Shown here: piece after piece, positions 17,383 through 26,887 of the stretch
Layout of the letters: each line of letters begins with the position of its first letter
Numbering within the stretch: position 1 is the first letter of the stretch
Made by a program: the position numbers and the translations under genes
The notes under the pieces: model-generated
Databases searched by the model: none
The model's input: the letters and a program-made list of their open reading frames with translations, nothing else
What the model was told of the DNA's origin: nothing
Assembly: GCA_045594645.1 (NCBI GenBank)
Contig: JAZNYY010000050.1
Coordinates: 1 to 40,075 of the forward strand
Direction of reading: 5' to 3'
Source: Fimenecus sp045594645
GTDB lineage: Bacteria > Bacillota > Clostridia > Oscillospirales > Acutalibacteraceae
DNA: 40,075 nucleotides

Positions 17383-17889
17383 TTATACTTTTTTATTATA
17401 AAATTTTGAAATTTTTTCAACAGTTTGTTCTGCAGAACAACCATTCAAATCAAGAATATAATCGGCATATTCTTCATAAAGCGGAGAACGCTCATTGAAA
17501 ATATTGTCAATTGTCTGTTCTTTTGAAGCTGCAACACCGCGGGTGCTGATATTATCAAGACGCTTTTTAATTTCGTCAAGCGGGACATTAAGATAAAAGA
17601 TTTTTCCGTCTTTTTTCAAATGTGCAATAGCATCTTCACGAAAAATTACACTGCCACCAGTTGCAATTACACAGTTTTCACATTCAAGCGATTTTACCGC
17701 TTCTGCTTCACAATCGAGAAATGCTTCAATTCCGTCAGTATCTATTATATTCTGTAGAAGCTTTTTTTCACGCTGTTGAATTATCAAATCTGTATCGACA
17801 AAGCCAATACCCAAAGTCTTTGCAAGTATAACACCGACTGTGCTTTTACCACAACCGGGCATACCAATGAGGATAATATTTGACATCAT
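17383..17889 (-). CDS. aroK: Shikimate kinase
   Basis: This kinase phosphorylates shikimate to shikimate 3-phosphate in the aromatic amino acid pathway. At 168 residues it has the usual length. It has the P-loop GMPGCGKS (about 9-16), the substrate-binding Asp in VDTDLIIQQR (about 31-40), and the ATGGS motif (about 76-80). The first ATG shares one base with the pfkA stop (TGATG), so translation is coupled. A second ATG follows directly and is an equally possible start. No other shikimate-pathway gene is in the window. The pairing with a glycolytic kinase is operon economy rather than a known functional link. Confidence 0.94.
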   Translation of the reverse strand: MMSNIILIGMPGCGKSTVGVILAKTLGIGFVDTDLIIQQREKKLLQNIIDTDGIEAFLDCEAEAVKSLECENCVIATGGSVIFREDAIAHLKKDGKIFYLNVPLDEIKKRLDNISTRGVAASKEQTIDNIFNERSPLYEEYADYILDLNGCSAEQTVEKISKFYNKKV

Positions 17890-18851
17890 CAGATAGAGAT
17901 TTCGTGAGCAATCTTATAAAGCTCAAGGTCAAGTGATTTTGTCATATTGAGAGCCTCGAAAATATCAAAATCAACAATATTATCATGCTGCATAGCGATA
18001 ACTCTGTTGCCGATACCTTCTTTTAGAAGCTCAACAGCCTTGTAGCCCATAAGGCTTGCTGTTACTCTGTCGCGAACCGTAGGATGACCACCACGCTGAA
18101 CATGACCAAGAACTGTAGCTCTTGTTTCAACACCTGTTTCAGCCTCAATGCGCTTTGCCATTTCTTCAACACCGCCAACACCTTCAGCAACAATAATAAT
18201 AAAGTGCTTTTTGCCGGTTTTCTGTGTTCTAATCATTCTGTCGATAACATCGCGTTGGAAGTCATACTCAACCTCAGGAATGAGAATTGTAGTAGCACCG
18301 CAAGCAATACCTGCGTTAAGAGCAATGTAACCTGCACGACGACCCATAACCTCAATTACTGAGCAACGATCGTGTGACTCTGAAGTATCACGAAGTCTGT
18401 CAGCCATTTCAAGAACTGTATTCATTGCAGTATCATAACCGATTGTATACTCACTACAAGCGATATCATTGTCAATTGTACCGGGAACACCAACGCAAGG
18501 AAGTCCGCGAAGTGACAAATCGCGAGCACCTCTGAATGAGCCGTCACCACCGATTACAACAACACCCTCAAGACCAACCTCTTTTGCAACATTGAGAGCC
18601 TTCTGAAGACCCTCTTCAGTTTTAAACTCGGGGCTTCTTGCTGAATAAAGAACAGTACCGCCACGGTTAATAATATTAGAGACGCTACGAAGATTCATTT
18701 CATACATATCGCCCTGCATAAGACCGTTATAACCGCGTCTTATACCCATTACGCGAAATCCGTTTTCACAACCTGCACGAACAACTGAACGCACTGCCGC
18801 GTTCATACCCGGAGCGTCACCGCCACTTGTAAGAACACCTATTGTTTTCAT
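17889..18851 (-). CDS. pfkA: ATP-dependent 6-phosphofructokinase
   Basis: PfkA turns fructose 6-phosphate and ATP into fructose 1,6-bisphosphate, the committed step of glycolysis. The protein has 320 residues, the same as the Escherichia coli enzyme, and key residues fall at the same numbers: GGDGS at 101-105, and GTIDND with Asp127 and Asp129. Gly104, rather than Asp, indicates ATP rather than pyrophosphate as donor. I take ATG 18851 as start, with AGGGTG about 7 nt upstream; the in-frame GTG at 18860 lies within that ribosome site. A promoter at 18901-18929 gives the gene its own transcript besides any readthrough from dnaE. Confidence 0.96.
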   Translation of the reverse strand: MKTIGVLTSGGDAPGMNAAVRSVVRAGCENGFRVMGIRRGYNGLMQGDMYEMNLRSVSNIINRGGTVLYSARSPEFKTEEGLQKALNVAKEVGLEGVVVIGGDGSFRGARDLSLRGLPCVGVPGTIDNDIACSEYTIGYDTAMNTVLEMADRLRDTSESHDRCSVIEVMGRRAGYIALNAGIACGATTILIPEVEYDFQRDVIDRMIRTQKTGKKHFIIIVAEGVGGVEEMAKRIEAETGVETRATVLGHVQRGGHPTVRDRVTASLMGYKAVELLKEGIGNRVIAMQHDNIVDFDIFEALNMTKSLDLELYKIAHEISI

Positions 18852-18900
18852 ATTTATCACCCTTTAGACTTTTTGCTAAATATTACCACATTGAGCCTAT

Positions 18901-18929
18901 ATGATAACACAATAACTGATAAAATGCAA
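18901..18929 (-). promoter_or_regulatory. Promoter of pfkA-aroK
   Basis: On the minus strand, TTGCAT (18929-18924) and TATCAT (18906-18901) are 17 nt apart, in the 90-nt gap between dnaE and pfkA. Confidence 0.6.
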
Positions 18930-18941
18930 GTCATATATTGA

Positions 18942-21900
18942 CTATTTTTGTAATATTACATTTTGACTGCCTGCAATATTTTTAAGCCCGTCAATCAAAT
19001 TATTATCAACAGAAATCTTTTTTGACGGAAAATATTTTTTACTGTCTGCAAAAAAGAAATAAAGCGGTATATCCCCTGCTTTAGAATTATCTTCTATATA
19101 TTTTGCACATTCAAAATACATTTTACTCTGATTATTATCAACTCGGACAAACAAACCAACCTTGCGAGTTTGCTTATCCTTTACGCTTTCTGCAGTTTCC
19201 GCAAAATCAAGAATAAGCTTGGGGTTTTCTTCTTCGCGGACAGAAAGTCTGCCACCAACAAACACCGCTACACCATTATTGAAGGCATTGGCATATCTTG
19301 CAAAAAGCTTTGGAAAAACAATCACTTCAATTGAGCCTGAAACATCTTCAAGAGTTATAAATGCCATTGTTTCGCCACTCTTTGTCTGTTTTCTTGTAAT
19401 TCCGTTTACAATACCCATCACTTTTACAGAAGCGGAATCGCCGTATTTGTCATCGTATTCATCAGCACTTACAATATCACTGATTTTATCGCATTTCAGC
19501 TTCGCGATAAGCTCTGCATATTCCTTCATAGGATGAGCTGAAATATAAAGTCCGGTTGTTTCTTTTTCCATTGCAAGCAGTTCATTGGTTTTGAATTCTT
19601 GAATAGGCTTCATAACATATTCACTTTGAACATTATCCTGCATCAAGTCAAAGAAACCGATTTGACCATCAAGATTTCTGCGACGCGAGTCATCAAGCTC
19701 ATCAATAATGAACGGAAGATTGTTAAGCATTTCGTGACGATTACTGCCTAAATTATCCAACGCACCACTTTTTATAAGACTTTCAACCGCTCTACGGTTA
19801 AAGCCCTTGCCGTGAACACGCTTACAGAATGAATAGAAAGAGGTGTATTCGCCATTTAGTTTTCGCTCATTAATTATTGTATCAATAAAATCGTGACCGA
19901 GATTTTTAATGGCAAGCAAACCGAACATAATAGTGTTGTTACCCTTTACATTCGGCGCAAAGGTTTTATAGCTATAATTCACATTAGGTGCAAGAATTGT
20001 AATGCCGTTACGCTTACAATCTTCAATATAATCGGCAACCTTACCTGAATCATCAAGAACACTCGTAAGTAATGCCGCCATAAACTCACAGGGATAATAG
20101 CATTTGAGATATGCAGTTCTGTAAGCTACAACAGCATATGCCGCCGCATGAGATTTGTTAAAAGCATATGAAGCAAATGATGACATATCATCAAAAATTT
20201 CATTTGCAATATTTTGTGAAATACCATTTTTAGCACATCCATCGCAGAAAAAAGCACGCTCTGCTTCAAGCACCTTATGCTTTTTCTTTGACATAGCACG
20301 GCGAACAATATCAGCTCTGCCGAGGGAATAACCTGCAAGTGAACGGAAAATCTGCATAACCTGTTCCTGATACACCATACAGCCATAAGTAACATCAAGA
20401 ATATCACGAAGCATTGGTGTTTTATATCTTATTTTATCGGGATTATGACGATTTTCAATGTAACTGTCAATTGAATCCATAGGGCCCGGACGGTAAAGAG
20501 AAATAACCGCGATAATATCCTCCAGACTTGTTGGTTTAAGACGCATAAATACACTTCTCATACCATTTGATTCACATTGGAACACGCCGTCGGTCTGCCC
20601 CGCTGTGAAAAGAGAGTAAACCTTGGGGTCGTCATATGAAATTTTTTCAATATCAAAATCGGGATTTTTTCTTTTTACGGTTTTTACACAGTCATTAATA
20701 ACTGTAAGAGTGCGAAGTCCCAAAAAGTCCATTTTGAGAAGTCCTAACTCTTCAATTGTGGTCATTGTAAACTGCGTGACAATCGACTCGTCATTTCGCG
20801 CAAGTGGAACATAATCACTTACGGGACGGTCAGTAATAACAATACCTGCCGCGTGAGTTGATGAATTTCGTGGCATTCCCTCAACGCTTTTTGCAGTATC
20901 AATAAGTTCTTTAATTTTAGCATCACTATTATAAAGAGCTTTTAGCTCTTCACTTTCTTTAAGTGCATCTTCAATTGTAATTCCCAATACACGAGGAATT
21001 TTCTTCGCAACATTGTCAACGGTAGCATAAGAAAGTCCCATTGCCCTACCCACATCACGAAGTGCCGCACGGGCTTTCATTGTACCGAATGTTACAATCT
21101 GCGAAACATGGTCTGCTCCGTATTTATCTATAACATAATCAATTACTTCTTGACGGCGTTCATAACAGAAATCCACATCAATATCAGGCATACTTACTCT
21201 CTCAGGATTTAAAAAACGCTCGAAAATAAGATTGTATTTTATAGGGTCAATATTTGTAATGCCCATACAATATGCACAGATACTTCCCGCACCCGAGCCT
21301 CTGCCGGGGCCTACGGGAATACCCTTATCTCTGGCATATTGAATAAAGTCAGCAACAATAAGAAAATAATCAACATAACCCATATCATTGATAACTGAAA
21401 GCTCATATTCAAGACGGTCAACATACTCTTGTTTAGGATTATTACCATAGCGAATTTTCAAGCCCTGATAACATTTCGCTCTGAAATAGTCATAATGGGA
21501 CTGACCGTCTGGAACTTTAAAATTAGGTAATTTTGTATTACCGAATTCAAAATCAAAATTACACATATCAGCAATTTTTTGTGTATTTTCAATTGCTTCG
21601 GGAACATAAGGGAAAAGCAAACGCATTTCTTCTTCAGTTTTAAGATAGAAATTATCGCTTTCAAATTCCAAAGAATTTTCTTCATCAATTGTATGGTTAG
21701 TAGCAACACAAATAAGTATTTTTTGCGTATTTGCATCTTCACGGTCGATATAATGAACATCATTGGTAGCAACCAAGGGTATTCCGGTTTCTTTAGAAAT
21801 GCGCATAAGCCCTTCATTAACACGGGCTTGCTCATTTATACCGTGATTTTGCATTTCAAGATAATAATTACCTTTACCAAAAACCGACTCATACCACAAA

Positions 21901-22373
21901 GCAGTTTGTTTTGCGCGATGCATATCACCATTTGAAATAGCTTTTGGAATTTCACCCGCAAGACAAGCTGAAAGAGCAATTAAGCCCTCGTGATGCTTCT
22001 CTAAAAGCTCGCGGTCAACACGAGGCTTTGTGTAAAAGCCATCAACCCACGCAGATGACACCATCTTTGTAAGATTTTTATAACCTGTTTCATTCTTGCA
22101 AAGTAAAACAAGGTGGTGGCGTTCTGAATCAACACCGTGAACCTTATCAAAGCGTGAGCGTGCTGCAACATAAACCTCACAGCCGATAATTGCTTTAATA
22201 CCAGCTTTTTGTGCCGCCTTGTAAAAATCAACTGCACCGAAAAGGTTACCGTGGTCAGTAATTGCTATTGCCGTTTGTCCCCTTTCTTTTGCAATAGAAC
22301 AAAGCCTGTCAAGACGGCAGACACCGTCAAGCAAGCTATACTCTGTATGCACATGTAAGTGAACAAAGGACAT
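18942..22373 (-). CDS. dnaE: DNA polymerase III subunit alpha (DnaE)
   Basis: This replicative DNA polymerase of the C family is the DnaE type, which in Firmicutes works beside PolC, extending primers on the lagging strand. The 1143-residue protein has an N-terminal PHP domain starting FVHLHVHTEYSLLDG, and the polymerase core with the metal-binding PDIDVDFCYERR (about 394-405) and GPGRGSGAGS. A helix-hairpin-helix region follows, then an OB fold near the C terminus (about 975-1060; VMGIVNGITRKQTKSGE). It starts 16 nt after lysA in the same run of genes. No separate proofreading domain is present, as expected for DnaE. Confidence 0.97.
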   Translation of the reverse strand: MSFVHLHVHTEYSLLDGVCRLDRLCSIAKERGQTAIAITDHGNLFGAVDFYKAAQKAGIKAIIGCEVYVAARSRFDKVHGVDSERHHLVLLCKNETGYKNLTKMVSSAWVDGFYTKPRVDRELLEKHHEGLIALSACLAGEIPKAISNGDMHRAKQTALWYESVFGKGNYYLEMQNHGINEQARVNEGLMRISKETGIPLVATNDVHYIDREDANTQKILICVATNHTIDEENSLEFESDNFYLKTEEEMRLLFPYVPEAIENTQKIADMCNFDFEFGNTKLPNFKVPDGQSHYDYFRAKCYQGLKIRYGNNPKQEYVDRLEYELSVINDMGYVDYFLIVADFIQYARDKGIPVGPGRGSGAGSICAYCMGITNIDPIKYNLIFERFLNPERVSMPDIDVDFCYERRQEVIDYVIDKYGADHVSQIVTFGTMKARAALRDVGRAMGLSYATVDNVAKKIPRVLGITIEDALKESEELKALYNSDAKIKELIDTAKSVEGMPRNSSTHAAGIVITDRPVSDYVPLARNDESIVTQFTMTTIEELGLLKMDFLGLRTLTVINDCVKTVKRKNPDFDIEKISYDDPKVYSLFTAGQTDGVFQCESNGMRSVFMRLKPTSLEDIIAVISLYRPGPMDSIDSYIENRHNPDKIRYKTPMLRDILDVTYGCMVYQEQVMQIFRSLAGYSLGRADIVRRAMSKKKHKVLEAERAFFCDGCAKNGISQNIANEIFDDMSSFASYAFNKSHAAAYAVVAYRTAYLKCYYPCEFMAALLTSVLDDSGKVADYIEDCKRNGITILAPNVNYSYKTFAPNVKGNNTIMFGLLAIKNLGHDFIDTIINERKLNGEYTSFYSFCKRVHGKGFNRRAVESLIKSGALDNLGSNRHEMLNNLPFIIDELDDSRRRNLDGQIGFFDLMQDNVQSEYVMKPIQEFKTNELLAMEKETTGLYISAHPMKEYAELIAKLKCDKISDIVSADEYDDKYGDSASVKVMGIVNGITRKQTKSGETMAFITLEDVSGSIEVIVFPKLFARYANAFNNGVAVFVGGRLSVREEENPKLILDFAETAESVKDKQTRKVGLFVRVDNNQSKMYFECAKYIEDNSKAGDIPLYFFFADSKKYFPSKKISVDNNLIDGLKNIAGSQNVILQK

Positions 22374-22389
22374 AATTATACCTCAAAAA

Positions 22390-23661
22390 TTATTCGGTTA
22401 CTTTTTTGTAAAAATTAAAGCAATCGAAGGTTGCAAAATAATCTGCGGGAGTTTCTGCACGGCGGATAAGCTCAAAGCTTCCGTCCTCTTTAAGAAGAAT
22501 TTCCGCTGATTTAAGTTTACCGTTATAGTTATAGCCCATAGCAAAGCCGTGAGCACCGGTATCGTGAATATAGATTAAGTCACCCATATCAATCTTAGGT
22601 AACATTCTGTCGATTGCGAATTTATCGTTATTCTCACAAAGTGAGCCTGTTACATCATATTTATAATCACAAGGCTCATTCTCTTTACCCATTACGGTAA
22701 TATGGTGATATGCACCGTACATTGCAGGACGCATAAGGTTAACTGCACAGGCATCAACACCGATGTACTCTTTGTGAGTATGCTTTTCGTTGATTGCGCG
22801 TGTTACAAGTGCGCCGTAAGGAGCAAGCATAAATCTGCCGAGTTCTGTATATATTGCCACATCATCCATGCCTGCGGGTATAAGCACTTCTTCATATACC
22901 TTTCTTACACCCTCGCCGATTGCGAAGATATCGTTACCCTCTTGGTCAGGACGATAAGGAATACCAATACCACCAGAAAGGTTAATAAATTTAATATGTG
23001 CACCTGTTTCTTCTTTAAGCTTTACTGCAACCTCAAAGAGAGTTTTTGCAAGCGTTGGGTAATACTCATTTGTTACTGTATTACTTGCAAGGAATGCGTG
23101 AATGCCGAACTCCTCAACACCCTTTGATTTCATAATCTTAAAGGCTTCGAAAAGCTGTTCGGTAGTCATACCATATTTAGCGTCACCGGGGTTATCCATA
23201 ATATTATTGGCAATTGAGAAATATCCGCCGGGATTATAACGACAAGAAAGCTTTTTAGGAAGAACCCCTAGTGTTTTTTCAAGAATATCAATATGGGTAA
23301 TATCATCCAAGTTGATGATTGCGCCCATATCATTAGCATACTTGAACTCTGCGGGAGGTGTGTCGTTTGATGAGAACATTACATCGTCACCAACAGCACC
23401 AATTGCCTTTGAGAGCATAAGCTCTGTAACAGATGAACAGTCACAACCGCAACCATATTCTCTTAAAATATTTATAAGGAATGGATTAGGAGTGGCCTTA
23501 ACTGCGAAATACTCTTTAAAGCCCTTATTCCAAGCAAATGCTTTTTTCAGATTTTCGGCATTTTTGCGGATACCTGCTTCGTCATAAAGATGAAAAGGTG
23601 TTGGATAAACCTTTGAAATTTCTTCTAATTTTTCTTTTGTTGTAAATGGTACTTTGCTCAT
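22390..23661 (-). CDS. lysA: Diaminopimelate decarboxylase
   Basis: LysA decarboxylates meso-diaminopimelate to lysine, the last step of lysine synthesis. The 423-residue protein is an alanine-racemase-fold (group III) PLP enzyme: the PLP lysine is K55 in YFAVKATPNP, the phosphate-binding GG is in NLSGGIGIPYRP, and the C-terminal substrate site has DVTGSLCENNDKF and GAHGFAMGYNYNG. The Ser/Gly pattern around CDCSSVTELMLS fits LysA rather than ornithine decarboxylase. The sequence is somewhat divergent from the short LysA of proteobacteria, so a related carboxy-spermidine-type activity cannot be fully ruled out. It begins 4 nt after engB. Confidence 0.9.
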   Translation of the reverse strand: MSKVPFTTKEKLEEISKVYPTPFHLYDEAGIRKNAENLKKAFAWNKGFKEYFAVKATPNPFLINILREYGCGCDCSSVTELMLSKAIGAVGDDVMFSSNDTPPAEFKYANDMGAIINLDDITHIDILEKTLGVLPKKLSCRYNPGGYFSIANNIMDNPGDAKYGMTTEQLFEAFKIMKSKGVEEFGIHAFLASNTVTNEYYPTLAKTLFEVAVKLKEETGAHIKFINLSGGIGIPYRPDQEGNDIFAIGEGVRKVYEEVLIPAGMDDVAIYTELGRFMLAPYGALVTRAINEKHTHKEYIGVDACAVNLMRPAMYGAYHHITVMGKENEPCDYKYDVTGSLCENNDKFAIDRMLPKIDMGDLIYIHDTGAHGFAMGYNYNGKLKSAEILLKEDGSFELIRRAETPADYFATFDCFNFYKKVTE

Positions 23662-23665
23662 TTTT

Positions 23666-24253
23666 TTATTCTCCTAAATACTCTTCAATAAATTTCTTTA
23701 ATGTATCAAGTCCTGCGCCCGTTTCAGATGAAAATGGAATTATTCTGTTTTCGGGCACAAAGCTCATTTCTTTTTTTGAGTTTTCAACTCGTTCGTTATA
23801 TTCTTTTTTCTTTTTAAGCTTGTCCGCTTTTGTCATAACAACGATGAATTCATAACCGTTAGCCTGCAAAAATTCCATCATCATTATATCATCCTTGGTG
23901 GGCGGATGACGCATATCAACAAGCTGAACAACGAGTTTAATGTTACGGTCGTAATTAAAATATCCTTCCATCATTTCAGCCCAACGCTGTTTTTCGGTTT
24001 TGGCAACCTTTGCATATCCATAACCGGGCAAATCCACAAAATTAACATTTTCAGCCTCATAGAAATTAATTGTGATTGTTTTACCGGGGACAGAGCTTAC
24101 ACGCGCCAAACTTTTACGCTGAAAAAGTTTATTAAGAAGTGAGCTTTTGCCCACATTTGAACGGCCTGCAAATGCAATTTCGGGCAAATCGCTCTCAGGC
24201 AACTGACCAAATGTGCCGTAAGCCGCTTTAAATTCTGCTTTATCGTATCTCAT
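23666..24253 (-). CDS. engB: Ribosome biogenesis GTPase YsxC/EngB
   Basis: This essential small GTPase helps assemble the 50S ribosomal subunit. At 195 residues it has the usual length. It has G1 GRSNVGKSS (30-38), a G2 Thr in the PGKTITINFY segment, G3 DLPGYGYAKV and G4 TKADK, all in order. It lies 3 nt after lon, the same lonA-ysxC order as in Bacillus subtilis. Confidence 0.96.
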   Translation of the reverse strand: MRYDKAEFKAAYGTFGQLPESDLPEIAFAGRSNVGKSSLLNKLFQRKSLARVSSVPGKTITINFYEAENVNFVDLPGYGYAKVAKTEKQRWAEMMEGYFNYDRNIKLVVQLVDMRHPPTKDDIMMMEFLQANGYEFIVVMTKADKLKKKKEYNERVENSKKEMSFVPENRIIPFSSETGAGLDTLKKFIEEYLGE

Positions 24254-24256
24254 AAT

Positions 24257-26608
24257 TTACACCAAAGCTGTTTTGAGTACATCGTCACCTGAAGTGGCGA
24301 ACACAAAATTCAGCTTTTCTTTTACCTTTTCGTCAATTTTTTCAAGGTCACTTCTGTTAGCTTCAGGCACAATTACTGTTTTAATTCCCTCAATATATGC
24401 CGCCATTGTTTTTTCACGAAGTCCGCCTATTGCAAGCACTCTGCCTGTAATTGTGATTTCGCCCGTCATCGCAACATCTGCACGCACCTTACAGCCCGAA
24501 AGTGCTGAAACAAGTGCAGTGAAAATTGTAACGCCTGCGGAGGGACCGTCCTTAGGCACTGCACCCTCGGGGAAGTGAATATGAATATCTTTATTCTGAT
24601 AAAAATCCTTATCAATTCTGTACTTTTCGGCATTTGTACGGATATAGCTTACAGCCGCTTTTGCAGACTCTTTAATTACATCACCAAGAGAGCCTGTGAG
24701 CTCAAGCTTTCCTGTGCCGTCCATTACGGCAACCTCAACTGTAAGCATTGAGCCGCCAACTGAAGTATATGCAAGTCCGTTTACAACACCAACTCGATTC
24801 TCTTTTGCGGTATCATCGGGTTTGAATTTTACGGGACCTAAATACTTTTCAATATCAGTATTTTTTACAGAAACCTTACCGTCATAGCCCTTGGCATATT
24901 CAACTGCAATTTTACGAAGAACTGATGCGATTGTACGCTCTAACACACGCACACCCGCTTCTTTAGTATAACCGCTTATGATGTCTTTGAGTGCTTTATC
25001 GGTAATTTTTACATTTGACTTTTTAAGTCCGTTTGCTTTAATCTGCTTGGGGACTAAATGATTTTTAGCAATATTAAATTTTTCTTCGTATGTATAGCCG
25101 GGTAAATCAATAATTTCCATTCTGTCAAGAAGCGGAGCGGGAATTCTGCTCTTATCGTTGGCAGTTGTAATGAAAAGCACACGACTTAAATCATAAGGGA
25201 TTTCAAGATAATGGTCAACAAATGTATTGTTCTGTTCACCGTCAAGCACCTCTAAAAGTGCTGATGACGGGTCACCGCGGTGGTCTGAACCAAGCTTATC
25301 TACCTCATCAAGTAGAATTAGAGGATTTGAGCTTTTCGCGCTCTCAATAGCCTCAATAATTCTGCCGGGCATTGAGCCGATATAAGTTTTTCTGTGGCCT
25401 CTTATATCTGCTTCGTCACGAACACCGCCCAAAGAAATTCTTGCATAGCTTCTGCCCATTGCACGAGCCAATGATTTTGCGATTGAGGTTTTGCCAACAC
25501 CGGGAGGACCTGCAAGACAAATAATTTGCCCCTTAATATCTGGATTAATTTTTCTTACTGCAAGAAATTCGATAATTCTGTCTTTAACATCGCGAAGTCC
25601 GTAGTGGTCTTCATCAAGAATTGACATTGCATTTTCTATATCAAGATTATCGTCTGTTAACACATTCCAAGGGAGAGAAACAACCTTATCAAGATAATTT
25701 CTGATGACTGCAGACTCAGGGCTTGAGGACTGCATTTTCATCATACGGTCACATTCCTTGAGAAGCTTTTTTTCTGTATCCTCTGCAAAGCCGATAGCCT
25801 TGATTTTCTCTTTATAGCTTTCAGCCTCGCTTATTGCACCGTCGCCCTCGTTAAGCTCTTCAGAAATGGCTTTAATCTGCTCGCGAAGATAATAGTCGCG
25901 CTGATTCTCTTCCATTTGCTCTTGAACTTTTTCGTTGATTTGCTCTTCGATTGCAAGCAGTTCAATTTCACGGGTAAGAATCACACAAAGACGCTCTGCC
26001 CTTTTTAAAGGATTTAACTCTTCAAGTAAAGACTGCTTTGAAGAATATTCAAGAGGAATATTTGAAAGTATGTAATCAGTTATCTCAGACGCCTCTTTGC
26101 GAACAGAAACACCAACGATAATATCGGGCGGTAACTTGGGAAGAAAATAAGCATATTCCTCAAAAGTACCTGTCAATCTGCGCACAAGAGCCTCTTCATA
26201 AATTTTATCTTCTGAAGAAACTTTTTCGGTTTCGATTTTAGTTACAATTGCAGAAAGATAAGGGTTAGCTGATGCAATGTGAATAAGCTCTGCACGATAA
26301 AGCCCGTGAACAACCACACGCAATGTGTCAGTACCCGGAAGCTTCATCACCTGTTTGATTTCACAAACTACGCCGGCAGAGTACAAATCATCATAACGCG
26401 GGTCATCGCACTCTAAGTCCATTTGTGCGGCAAGAAAAATATTAGTTTTCTTTTCCATTGCAGCACGAACTGCACGAACAGACTTTTGTCTGCCCACATC
26501 AAAGTGCATTGTCATTTCGGGAAATATTACAAGTCCTCTCAAAGCGACCATAGGCATTGAAAAGGATTTTTCATTGAATTCATTAAATAAGTTTTTGCTT
26601 TTTTCCAT
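24257..26608 (-). CDS. lon: ATP-dependent Lon protease
   Basis: Lon is a cytoplasmic AAA+ protease that removes misfolded and regulatory proteins. The 783-residue protein has the N-terminal substrate-binding domain (starting PMVALRGLVIFPEM), the AAA module with Walker A GPPGVGKTS (about 360-368) and Walker B LILLDEVDK, and the C-terminal S16 protease domain with the catalytic Ser in PKDGPSAGVT (about 689) and Lys about 43 residues later. The best ribosome site, GGAGTGAT, is rather far (about 15 nt) from this ATG; MPMVALRG at residue 18 is a less likely alternative start. A near-consensus promoter is at 26644-26672. Confidence 0.97.
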   Translation of the reverse strand: MEKSKNLFNEFNEKSFSMPMVALRGLVIFPEMTMHFDVGRQKSVRAVRAAMEKKTNIFLAAQMDLECDDPRYDDLYSAGVVCEIKQVMKLPGTDTLRVVVHGLYRAELIHIASANPYLSAIVTKIETEKVSSEDKIYEEALVRRLTGTFEEYAYFLPKLPPDIIVGVSVRKEASEITDYILSNIPLEYSSKQSLLEELNPLKRAERLCVILTREIELLAIEEQINEKVQEQMEENQRDYYLREQIKAISEELNEGDGAISEAESYKEKIKAIGFAEDTEKKLLKECDRMMKMQSSSPESAVIRNYLDKVVSLPWNVLTDDNLDIENAMSILDEDHYGLRDVKDRIIEFLAVRKINPDIKGQIICLAGPPGVGKTSIAKSLARAMGRSYARISLGGVRDEADIRGHRKTYIGSMPGRIIEAIESAKSSNPLILLDEVDKLGSDHRGDPSSALLEVLDGEQNNTFVDHYLEIPYDLSRVLFITTANDKSRIPAPLLDRMEIIDLPGYTYEEKFNIAKNHLVPKQIKANGLKKSNVKITDKALKDIISGYTKEAGVRVLERTIASVLRKIAVEYAKGYDGKVSVKNTDIEKYLGPVKFKPDDTAKENRVGVVNGLAYTSVGGSMLTVEVAVMDGTGKLELTGSLGDVIKESAKAAVSYIRTNAEKYRIDKDFYQNKDIHIHFPEGAVPKDGPSAGVTIFTALVSALSGCKVRADVAMTGEITITGRVLAIGGLREKTMAAYIEGIKTVIVPEANRSDLEKIDEKVKEKLNFVFATSGDDVLKTALV

Positions 26609-26643
26609 AGATTTAAATATATCACTCCTATTATAGAAATTAT

Positions 26644-26672
26644 ATTATATAATAAAAACATTTTAACTTCAA
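26644..26672 (-). promoter_or_regulatory. Promoter of the lon-engB-lysA-dnaE operon
   Basis: On the minus strand, TTGAAG (26672-26667) and TATAAT (26649-26644) are 17 nt apart, about 36 nt upstream of the lon start. No CtsR or CIRCE heat-shock operator is seen. Confidence 0.65.
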
Positions 26673-26716
26673 CAAATTGCGGGATTTTTTTTGAAAAATT
26701 GAAAAAATGCTCGACA

Positions 26717-26735
26717 TTGTTAAAAATATTAACAA
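26717..26735. promoter_or_regulatory. Palindromic operator candidate between lon and serC
   Basis: TTGTTAA and TTAACAA are perfect inverted arms around five bases. The site lies in the 279-bp divergent lon/serC region, upstream of both promoters. A single TTGTTAA half-site recurs near 26770. The binding protein is unknown. Confidence 0.35.
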
Positions 26736-26793
26736 CTTTTCAATCGAATAATTTATTTTAATAAATTTCTTTGTTAAATTTTTAGATAAGTTG

Positions 26794-26822
26794 TTGACAT
26801 TTAGATATTTCTCTGCTACAAT
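26794..26822 (+). promoter_or_regulatory. Promoter of serC-serA
   Basis: TTGACA (26794-26799) and TACAAT (26817-26822) are spaced 17 nt, nearly the full housekeeping consensus. The leader to the serC ATG is about 60 nt and shows no riboswitch. Confidence 0.8.
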
Positions 26823-26887
26823 ACGGTCAATACGCAATCGAATTCACATATACTGATTGTGAAAAGTATTTTTTGGAGGTCTTTACT

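Noticed and set aside
21579..21935. Plus-strand frame of 118 codons inside dnaE
   Set aside because: It is antisense to a well-conserved dnaE region and lacks a ribosome site or family likeness.
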